A stretch of DNA of 64,000 bases from contig DASTMZ010000200.1 in the NCBI GenBank assembly GCA_035713725.1, forward strand, positions 1 to 64,000. Reading direction: 5' to 3'. This DNA is from DASQPR01 sp035713725. Its GTDB lineage: Bacteria; Actinomycetota; Actinomycetes; Mycobacteriales; Micromonosporaceae. A model generated the notes under the pieces. It did not search any database. It was not told where the DNA came from and was given only the letters and a program-made list of their open reading frames with translations. The position numbers and the translations under genes were made by a program. Shown here piece after piece: positions 33,945 to 41,093 of this stretch; the stretch's first letter is position 1, and every line of letters begins with the position of its first letter.

Positions 33945-35804
33945 GTGATCCGTACCCATGACGCTGGAAGCCTGCGCGCCGCGGACGCCGGAGTGACCGT
34001 GGTGCTGGCCGGCTGGGTAGCGCGTCGGCGCGACCACGGCGGGGTCATCTTCGTCGACCTTCGCGACGGCTCGGGCGTTGCGCAGGTCGTGTTCCGGGAG
34101 TCGATGGCCGCCGCGCATTCGTTGCGCAACGAGTTCTGCGTCAAGGTCACCGGCACGGTCGAACGTCGTCCGGCCGGCAACGAGAACCCGGACCTGCCGA
34201 CCGGCGACGTCGAGGTAATCGCGACCGAGCTGGAGATCCTCTCCGAGGCGGCACCACTGCCGATCCCGGTCGACGACCATATCGAGGCCGGCGACGACAT
34301 CCGGCTCAAGTACCGCTACCTCGACCTGCGCCGCGGCGGACCGCACCGGAACCTCGTGCTGCGCAGCCGCGCGAACCAGATCGCGCGCCGCGTGCTGCAC
34401 GAACGGGACTTCCACGAGATCGAGACGCCGACGCTGACCCGGTCGACGCCGGAGGGCGCCCGCGACTTCCTGGTGCCGGTGCGGTTGCAGCCGGGCACGT
34501 GGTACGCACTGCCGCAGTCGCCGCAGCTGTTCAAGCAGCTCCTGATGGTGGCCGGCATGGAGCGCTACTACCAGATCGCGCGCTGCTATCGCGACGAGGA
34601 CTTCCGCGCCGACCGGCAGCCGGAGTTCACCCAGCTCGACATTGAGATGTCGTTCGTCACGCAGGACGACGTGATCGAGGTGGCCGAGTCCATCGTCGAG
34701 GCGATGTGGGCCGAGCTCGCCGGGTACGCGCTGCCGCGCCCGGTGCCGCGCATCACGTGGCACGAGGCGATGGACCGATACGGCTCCGACAAGCCGGATC
34801 TCCGGTACGGCGTCGAGCTGACCGATCTGACCGCCTACTTGCACGGTACCGAATTCCGTGTGTTCGCGAGCGCGCTCGACGCGGGCGGCTACGTCGGCGC
34901 GGTCGTGATGCCGGGCGGTGCCTCGCAGACCCGCAAGGAGCTGGACGGCTGGCAGGACTGGGCGAAGGCACGTGGCGCACGCGGACTGGCGTACGTCGTG
35001 CTGGACGCGGACACCGGCGAGGCACGTGGACCAGTCGCGAAGAACCTGTCCGACGCCCATCTGACCGGTCTCGCGGACGCGGTCGGTGCGAAGCCGGGCG
35101 ACGCGGTGTTCTTCGCGGCATCGGCCCGGCGACGCGAGGCGCAGGAATTGCTCGGTGCGGCGCGCATCGAGATCGCTCGTCGTGCCGGCCTGGTCGACGA
35201 GAGCGCGTGGGCGTTCTGCTGGGTCATCGACGCGCCGATGTTCGAGCCGGCGATCGACGACAACGGCGTGCACGTCGGGTGGGCCGCCGTACATCATCCG
35301 TTCACGTCACCGAACGGCGAGTGGATCGACCGCTTCGAGCAGGCGCCGGACGCGGCGTTGGCGTACGCGTACGACATCGTCTGCAACGGCAACGAGATCG
35401 GTGGCGGCTCGATCCGTATCCACCGCGCCGACGTACAGCGCCGGGTCTTCGCCACCCTGGGCATCTCCGACGAGGAAGCGGCCGACAAGTTCGGCTTCCT
35501 GCTGGAGGCGTTCAAATACGGCCCACCGCCGCATGGCGGCATCGCCTTCGGTTGGGACCGCGTGTGCATGCTGCTCGCCGGTGAGGACTCGATACGCGAG
35601 GTGATCGCGTTCCCGAAGACGCGCGGCGGCTTCGATCCGCTGACGTCGGCGCCCACGTCGATCACGGCGGAGCAGCGACGCGAGGCCGGCATTGACGCAA
35701 AGCCGAAGCTCGGTGCCGACCCGGCCGGCGCAGGACCGGTCGGCGCTGGACCGACTGGCGCCAGTACGGCTGGTGGCGCGGCGCGGGTCGAGTCGACGCC
35801 ATAG
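33945..35804 (+). CDS. aspS: Aspartate--tRNA ligase
   Basis: 619 residues; GTG 33945 with GAGGAG upstream. The N-terminal OB anticodon domain contains WVARRRDHGGVIFVDLRDGSG. Class II motif 2 is YRDEDFRADRQPEFTQLDIE, then the bacterial GAD insertion (~280-420), and motif 3 is GIAFGWDRVCMLLAGEDSIR. A ~30-residue Gly/Ala/Pro tail with GAGP/GAGPTGA repeats follows the catalytic core and is unusual. Whether it also charges tRNA-Asn cannot be told here; no gatCAB genes are in view. Confidence 0.95.
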   Translation: MIRTHDAGSLRAADAGVTVVLAGWVARRRDHGGVIFVDLRDGSGVAQVVFRESMAAAHSLRNEFCVKVTGTVERRPAGNENPDLPTGDVEVIATELEILSEAAPLPIPVDDHIEAGDDIRLKYRYLDLRRGGPHRNLVLRSRANQIARRVLHERDFHEIETPTLTRSTPEGARDFLVPVRLQPGTWYALPQSPQLFKQLLMVAGMERYYQIARCYRDEDFRADRQPEFTQLDIEMSFVTQDDVIEVAESIVEAMWAELAGYALPRPVPRITWHEAMDRYGSDKPDLRYGVELTDLTAYLHGTEFRVFASALDAGGYVGAVVMPGGASQTRKELDGWQDWAKARGARGLAYVVLDADTGEARGPVAKNLSDAHLTGLADAVGAKPGDAVFFAASARRREAQELLGAARIEIARRAGLVDESAWAFCWVIDAPMFEPAIDDNGVHVGWAAVHHPFTSPNGEWIDRFEQAPDAALAYAYDIVCNGNEIGGGSIRIHRADVQRRVFATLGISDEEAADKFGFLLEAFKYGPPPHGGIAFGWDRVCMLLAGEDSIREVIAFPKTRGGFDPLTSAPTSITAEQRREAGIDAKPKLGADPAGAGPVGAGPTGASTAGGAARVESTP

Positions 35805-35841
35805 CGCCACACGACACGTACGTGTGAACCGTTTGTATTGC

Positions 35842-35868
35842 GGGTAGTAGCGAGCGCCCCTACTACCC
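35842..35868 (+). promoter_or_regulatory. Perfect 9-9-9 dyad in the leader of a small membrane-protein gene
   Basis: GGGTAGTAG, nine bases, CTACTACCC. The last base lies 14 bases before the ATG at 35883 and just before its GGAG. It could be an RNA hairpin controlling translation or a repressor site. Confidence 0.55.
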
Positions 35869-35882
35869 ATCGGAGCGCACAC

Positions 35883-36044
35883 ATGCTTGCCGTCATCGCC
35901 GCGATCCTTTTCGGGCTCGCGCTGCTGTTCAACCTCACGAGTACGCACCTCGGCAGCATCAGCATCGTCGACCTGGAACTCGCCGGACTGCTGTGCTTCG
36001 CGCTGCACTTCGCCTGGACCAAGGGCCGCGCCTGGCGGCGGTGA
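35883..36044 (+). CDS. Small two-helix membrane protein (53 residues)
   Basis: Begins MLAVIAAILFGLALLFNLTS, preceded by GGAG seven bases upstream. A second hydrophobic segment (LELAGLLCFALHFAW) is followed by a basic end KGRAWRR. The pattern of hydrophobic helices and an in-frame RBS support a real gene. Its function is unknown. The stop codon is the first part of a 17-bp tandem repeat. Confidence 0.7.
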   Translation: MLAVIAAILFGLALLFNLTSTHLGSISIVDLELAGLLCFALHFAWTKGRAWRR

Positions 36045-36097
36045 CCCGGATGCGGCGGTGACCCGGATGCGGCGGTAACCCGGATGCGGCGGTAACC
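36035..36097 (+). repeat. 17-bp tandem repeat, 3.7 copies
   Basis: The unit GCGGCGGTGACCCGGAT is repeated from 36035; copies 1-2 are identical and copies 3-4 have TAA in place of TGA. The first copy contains the last codons and stop of the 53-residue gene, so the array is an expansion of its 3' end. Confidence 0.8.
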
Positions 36098-36192
36098 GAC
36101 GAGCCGGTTCGTGCTGTCGGGTCCGCGACCTTGGCTGTGAGCCGGGACTTTGCCGCCGGGCGGCGTCGGCGTCAGCCGGTAGTCTTGCCGCG

Positions 36193-37791
36193 ATGGATAT
36201 CGAGCCGGGCCCGGAGGGCGACGGCCTCTTCGTGATCGACCGTGATGCGGCCGATCGCGCGGGGGACTCGCCACGGGGCGAGGCGCGCGCCACGAACCGG
36301 CGCGCACCGGCGCATTCCGGACCAGGCGTCGACGCGATCGGATTCGGCGAAGTGCGGCCGGACGCGCCGCTGGCCGTACGCATGCGGCCCGAATCGATCG
36401 ATGAGCTGATCGGGCAGGATCATCTGCTCGCGCCCGGCGCGCCGCTGCGCCAGCTCGTGGAGAGCCCGACGCCGGTGTCGATCATCCTGTGGGGACCACC
36501 AGGCTCCGGCAAGACCACGATCGCGCACCTGGTGGCGACCGCGACCGACCGGACGTTCGTCGCGCTCTCCGCGCTCAATGCCGGCGTCAAGGACGTCCGA
36601 GCGGTGATCGATGCGGCCCGTGCGCAGCGACGGCGCGGCGGAGCGCCAACCGTGCTGTTCATCGACGAGGTGCATCGGTTCTCCAAGACCCAACAGGACT
36701 CGCTGCTCGCCGCGGTCGAGGACCGCACGGTTACGCTGCTCGCCGCGACCACGGAGAATCCGTACTTCTCGGTTATTTCGCCGCTGCTGTCGCGCTGTGT
36801 GCTTCTCACGCTGCGAGCACTCGACGACGAGGCAGTGCGCACCCTGGTGCAGCGCGCGATCTCCGACCCACGTGGTCTGGGTGGTGCCGTCGCGGTCGAT
36901 CCGGACGCGGAAGCCCATATGGTACGGCTGGCCAGCGGCGACGTACGCAAGGCGCTGACCGCGCTGGAGGCCGCCGCGGCGTCGGCCACGGCACGGCGGA
37001 CGCCGGGCGACTCAGCGGTCGTCATCGACCTTGCGACCGCGGAGCGGGCGGTGGACATCGCCGCCGTGCGCTACGACCGGGACGGCGACGAGCACTACGA
37101 CGTGATCAGCGCGTTCATCAAGAGCATGCGGGGCTCGGACGTCGACGCCGCGCTGCATTATCTGGCGCGCATGATCGTCGCCGGCGAGGATCCTCGGTTC
37201 ATCGCACGGCGTCTCGTCATCTTCGCGAGCGAGGACATCGGCATGGCCGACCCGAGCGCGCTTGCCACCGCGACCGCCGCCGCGCAGGCGGTGGCACTGA
37301 TCGGGCTCCCCGAGGCACAGATCAACCTCGCGCACGCGACGATCCACCTCGCCACCGCGCCGAAGTCCAACGCGGTGATCGTGGCGATCGGTGAGGCGAC
37401 CGCGGACGTCCGTGCCGGTGCTGCCGGACCCGTGCCAAAGGCGCTGCGTGACGCGCATTACCCCGGGGCACGCGGACTCGGCCACGGCACGGGCTACCGC
37501 TACCCGCACGATGATCCACGAGGTGTGCTGACGCAGCAGTACGCGCCGGATGACGTCGTCGGGCGCGACTACTACCGCCCCGTCGGCCACGGCGCCGAAC
37601 GGGACGTAGCCCAACGAATGCCGCGCCTTCGCCGGATTGTGCGCGGCGAACCATCGGGCACAATCGGAGCAGGCACTCCGGCGACAGACGCCGGCGAGCG
37701 CCCGCCGGCCGTGGACGCCGGCGACGAGCCGGATTGGCCGGCGGATCAGAACGCGGATCGGATCGCACCGGGAGAGGAGGAGCGGGGATGA
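36193..37791 (+). CDS. rarA: Replication-associated recombination protein A (MgsA/RarA AAA+ ATPase)
   Basis: 532 residues. An N-terminal ~60-residue extension precedes 'LAVRMRPESIDELIGQDHLL'. Walker A is WGPPGSGKTTIAHL, Walker B VLFIDEVHRFSKTQQD, sensor I AATTENPYFSV. The C-terminal tetramerisation region has 'YDVISAFIKSMRGSDVDAAL' and 'HYPGARGLGHGTGYRYPHDD'. It acts at stalled replication forks. The tail (~60 residues) is acidic and disordered. The ATG of the next gene overlaps its stop. Confidence 0.94.
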   Translation: MDIEPGPEGDGLFVIDRDAADRAGDSPRGEARATNRRAPAHSGPGVDAIGFGEVRPDAPLAVRMRPESIDELIGQDHLLAPGAPLRQLVESPTPVSIILWGPPGSGKTTIAHLVATATDRTFVALSALNAGVKDVRAVIDAARAQRRRGGAPTVLFIDEVHRFSKTQQDSLLAAVEDRTVTLLAATTENPYFSVISPLLSRCVLLTLRALDDEAVRTLVQRAISDPRGLGGAVAVDPDAEAHMVRLASGDVRKALTALEAAAASATARRTPGDSAVVIDLATAERAVDIAAVRYDRDGDEHYDVISAFIKSMRGSDVDAALHYLARMIVAGEDPRFIARRLVIFASEDIGMADPSALATATAAAQAVALIGLPEAQINLAHATIHLATAPKSNAVIVAIGEATADVRAGAAGPVPKALRDAHYPGARGLGHGTGYRYPHDDPRGVLTQQYAPDDVVGRDYYRPVGHGAERDVAQRMPRLRRIVRGEPSGTIGAGTPATDAGERPPAVDAGDEPDWPADQNADRIAPGEEERG

Positions 37792-39917
37792 CGCGCCAAG
37801 AGCGACCGTCGGACGCCGAACGGCCGCTCCCGCCCTCCCCGCGCAGCGGATACGACCGCGACTACGACGGCGACGGTGACACCGGTGCCCATCACGCGAC
37901 GGGGCAGCACCGCGTGGCCGACGACGTGACCGCGTCCTACCCAGAGGTCGCGGCCGGTGGCGACCGCCGCGGTCGCCTCGGGTTGGGCGGTGATCAGCCG
38001 GACGCCGTGCCGCCGCGCCGTCGGCGTGGCGCGCCGCCCACGCTTGGCATCCCCATCCCTCCGCCACCGATCACCAAGGAGCTGGTCAGCGACGACGCGC
38101 CAAAGCCGAGTGGTTTCGTCGCGCCGCTGCGTGGTGGGCTGGATCCGTTGTCCGGCGCCGACGGGTCGGCATCGGACCGGCCGCGGCACACCGAGCGGCT
38201 GGATGTTCGCGGCGAGCGACGGCCAGACGCTGGTCGCCATGACGCCACGCCGGATGGCGGCGACGGGCGCGACGCATCCGGTCCGCATTCCCGGATGCTG
38301 GACATCTTCGGCTTCGGCCCCGGACACCGTCGTGAGGGCGACCCGGGTGCGGAGCCAGCGGGACGGTTCTCCGGTTTTCGCGGTCTGCGCCCGACGGGCG
38401 GGCCGCGTAGTCCCGATGCGCCGCCTGAAGAGGACGCGGCCGGCCGTCGCCGCACCGGCGGACGACGGCCCACCGGTGACCGTCGTCCGGACGATCTGTC
38501 CGCCCACGATCAGTCGGGCGAGCTGCGCGGCATCGGCGCATTCCGCTCCAACGGGCTGCGTTTCGGACCCGGCCGGATCGGCGACGCGCTGCGGTCACGC
38601 GGCACCGGTCAAACCGGCGCGAACCCACGCCAACGATTCGGCGGCGTGCCCGAGGACGGATCGAGTGGCGCCCCGTCGGCCGACGGTCGCGCCGAGGGCG
38701 GGATGGATGGCATGCGCGGTCGCGGCGGACCACGTCGCGGTCGTGATCGGGACGGCGCCGCGGGGCTGGATGGCCATGACGGTGGGCCGGTGCGAGCCGG
38801 CGCCGGGCGCCCATCCGGCGCGGGCCGCTTCGGCCGCTTTGGGTCCGGCGGTGATCGTGGTGCCGCGGGCGGCATGGCCCCGCCGGGCGGTGGCCCGAGC
38901 GGTGCGATGCCGCAGGGTGGACCGATGCCGCCGGGCGGACCGATGCGTCCTGGTGGCGGTCCGAGCGGTGCAATGCGACCCGGTGGTGGCCCGAGCGGTG
39001 CGATGCCGGCCGCCGGTCCGATGGCGCCACGCCCGGTGTCACCAGGTAACGGCGTCCCACCCGGTCCGCCCGGTCGCCAGACCGGTTCGTTCGCCCCGGC
39101 CACCGGTGGGTTTCCCGCCGCGCCGCCGGGCGCACCGATGTCGGGGCCCGGCGGAGCACCGGGCGGCCGAGGCATGCCGGTCTCTCCCGCGCCCGCGACG
39201 CAGCCGTACGCACACCGGGTCACGGCCGCAATGCCGACACCGACGGGCGGGTTCGTCGCGAGCGACCCGGGTGCGCCGAGGTACCCGGACGGGTCGACCG
39301 ACACCATCGCACCGCGCGACGCCGCCACCGGTACCCGGACCCAGCGCAACGTGCGATACGCGAACCAGGTCCATCGCCGGACTTCTCAAGGGATGATCGT
39401 CGCGGTGTTCACCATCGTGATCGTGCTGCTCGGCGCGCTCCCGGGATACCTCCTGCTTGCCGAACACAGTTCAAATCGCGACTTCGCGTCCATTGGCGCG
39501 CTGCACCTACCGTCGTGGGCCACGCTGAGTCCGGTCGACCACACCAGTGGCAACCACTGGTGCGTCTCCGCGTGTCTGAAGAGTGACCGAACGACGGCGT
39601 CGACGCACTCGGTGACCGACACCGCGACGGCGTACGCGGACGCACTACGCGCGGCCGGCTGGACGCCCGCGCCCCGCAACGCTTGCCCACCGGCGACCGA
39701 CGGCGCCAAACAAAGTTGTTGGGTGCTGGACCGCGAACAGATCAACGTGCTCGTGTCGACCGCGTCGTGCGCGGCGCCGCCGCCCCCGACCACTGAGCCG
39801 GGCCTCACTGCGCCGGCCCTGCCGCCGACGGCGCCGTCACCCTCAAGTGGATGCTCGCCGACGACGGTCACCGTCTCGTTGTTCGACCGCATCGATCTGC
39901 GGACCGCTCAGTCTTAA
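37788..39917 (+). CDS. Large disordered single-pass membrane protein with Cys-rich outer domain
   Basis: 709 residues; AGGAGGAGCGGGG upstream of ATG, which overlaps the rarA stop. Residues ~1-535 are low-complexity Gly/Pro/Arg/Asp sequence. They include PPRRRRGAPPTLGIPIPPPP-like basic/proline patches and repeats of GGGPSGAM and GGPMPPGGPMRPGG (~residues 365-415). One TM helix follows (GMIVAVFTIVIVLLGALPGY, ~535-554), and then an outer domain of ~150 residues with six cysteines (HWCVSAC, ACPP, SCWVLD, SCAA, GCSP). I recognise no family. Co-transcription with rarA may be coincidental. Confidence 0.8.
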   Translation: MTRQERPSDAERPLPPSPRSGYDRDYDGDGDTGAHHATGQHRVADDVTASYPEVAAGGDRRGRLGLGGDQPDAVPPRRRRGAPPTLGIPIPPPPITKELVSDDAPKPSGFVAPLRGGLDPLSGADGSASDRPRHTERLDVRGERRPDAGRHDATPDGGDGRDASGPHSRMLDIFGFGPGHRREGDPGAEPAGRFSGFRGLRPTGGPRSPDAPPEEDAAGRRRTGGRRPTGDRRPDDLSAHDQSGELRGIGAFRSNGLRFGPGRIGDALRSRGTGQTGANPRQRFGGVPEDGSSGAPSADGRAEGGMDGMRGRGGPRRGRDRDGAAGLDGHDGGPVRAGAGRPSGAGRFGRFGSGGDRGAAGGMAPPGGGPSGAMPQGGPMPPGGPMRPGGGPSGAMRPGGGPSGAMPAAGPMAPRPVSPGNGVPPGPPGRQTGSFAPATGGFPAAPPGAPMSGPGGAPGGRGMPVSPAPATQPYAHRVTAAMPTPTGGFVASDPGAPRYPDGSTDTIAPRDAATGTRTQRNVRYANQVHRRTSQGMIVAVFTIVIVLLGALPGYLLLAEHSSNRDFASIGALHLPSWATLSPVDHTSGNHWCVSACLKSDRTTASTHSVTDTATAYADALRAAGWTPAPRNACPPATDGAKQSCWVLDREQINVLVSTASCAAPPPPTTEPGLTAPALPPTAPSPSSGCSPTTVTVSLFDRIDLRTAQS

Positions 39918-40221
39918 CGATCGACTCATACGGGGCGGTCAGCAACCGCTGGCCAGGCCGTTTAGGCGTTTCGTGGACATCTCGCGGGCCATCGCCGGTG
40001 CCGTCCTGCGGTGTGCCGTTTCCGCGATCGCGTCACGCGCGTCCCAAGTGTGCCCTAGTGTGACCTGACGGGTAGGGTCTGCCAGGTGTGACCGCGATCT
40101 TTGCGGGGTAATCCAGCGTCCCGGCGTGCTGGCCGCCGCCGACCGGCAGATATACGGTCCGCGGCGACAAGGACCATCCCGCCCGGCCGGGCGGCCGACA
40201 CCCGGGTGAAAGGGGTTCACG
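39918..40221. other. Intergenic region before the DUF948 gene
   Basis: No gene is seen. It contains a -10-like TAGGGT (40073-40078) and a GC-rich palindrome GCCCGGCCGGGC close to the next gene, whose RBS is GAAAGGGG. Confidence 0.4.
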
Positions 40222-40677
40222 GTGTCCGGTGGCGAAATCGCAGCGCTCATCGCAGCGGGCGCGTTCGCGATGCTGGTCCTGGTGCTGTGCGTGCCTATCC
40301 TGCGGTTGCGGCACACGGTGGACGCCGCCACCCGCGCGATCAACGACCTCAACGATCGCACCGCTCCGTTGCTCGGCAACGTGAACACGACCGTCGACAA
40401 CGTCAACACCGCGCTCGGCCAGGTGCATACCACGCTCGACGAGGTGAACGCGCAGCTGGTCCGCGTCGACACGATCACCGCGCACGCCTCCACGGTCAGC
40501 GCCAACGTCGCCAATCTCGCCACCGTCGTGTCGTCGGCCGCGGCGAACCCGTTGGTCAAGGTCGCGTCGTTCGGCTATGGCTTGCGCCGCGCGGCACGTC
40601 TGCGGCGAAAGGCGGACGACGAGGCCGACGTGCGCGCCGAACTCAAGGAACGGCGGAAGGCAATTCGACGCCGATAG
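40222..40677 (+). CDS. DUF948 domain membrane protein
   Basis: 151 residues from GTG. One N-terminal TM helix (IAALIAAGAFAMLVLVLCVP) is followed by a long amphipathic coiled coil with regular T/N-V heptads (LLGNVNTTVDNVNTALGQVH, TTLDEVNAQLVRV). The C-terminus is highly charged (KADDEADVRAELKERRKAIR). Such proteins precede alaS in many actinobacteria; the function is unknown, possibly at the cell envelope. Confidence 0.85.
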   Translation: MSGGEIAALIAAGAFAMLVLVLCVPILRLRHTVDAATRAINDLNDRTAPLLGNVNTTVDNVNTALGQVHTTLDEVNAQLVRVDTITAHASTVSANVANLATVVSSAAANPLVKVASFGYGLRRAARLRRKADDEADVRAELKERRKAIRRR

Positions 40678-40805
40678 TGAGTCCGCCGGTGCCGATGTGA
40701 GCAGACACCCCGCCCCGCCGCGCCGTGCGCCGCGGGGCGGTACGTTCATCCGGCACCCGTCGCGTGTGCTCGCGGAATCGACGGTCGCGAACAGGAGATC
40801 GACAG

Positions 40806-41093
40806 ATGAGACGATTGTTGTGGCTGGGCGTCGGGCTCGCCATCGGCGCGCTCGCGGTGCGCGCAATCTCGAAGCAGGCACAGCGGCTCACGCCCGGTGG
40901 GATCGCCGACTCAGCGCGGAAATCGGCTGGTGGCCTTGCCGGCTCGGTCCGTAGCTTTGTTAGCGACGTGCGGGACGGCATGGCGGAGCGCGAGGCGCAG
41001 ATTCACGCGGCTTTCGCGGAAGGCGAGGCGATGCACGGCCGACCGACCGGGTTGGATGACTTCTACGTCGAGGAAGGTAATCACCGCCGATGA
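40806..41093 (+). CDS. Small conserved protein upstream of alaS
   Basis: 95 residues, ATG 40806 (AGGAGA upstream). It begins with a hydrophobic helix (MRRLLWLGVGLAIGALAVRA), then an Ala/Ser/Arg amphipathic region and 'DVRDGMAEREAQIHAAF'. It resembles short DUF6167-type proteins found before alaS. It overlaps alaS by four bases, indicating translational coupling. Confidence 0.8.
   Translation: MRRLLWLGVGLAIGALAVRAISKQAQRLTPGGIADSARKSAGGLAGSVRSFVSDVRDGMAEREAQIHAAFAEGEAMHGRPTGLDDFYVEEGNHRR

Noticed and set aside
31737..35297. 1186-codon open frame on the minus strand across the MBL, hisS and aspS genes
   Set aside because: It is antisense to three clear genes. The composition (His/Arg/Val/Gln-rich, no domains) is typical of reverse-frame reading in GC-rich coding DNA.
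36035..36097. 17-bp repeats as a CRISPR array
   Set aside because: The units are directly tandem with no spacers, too short, and no cas genes are nearby.
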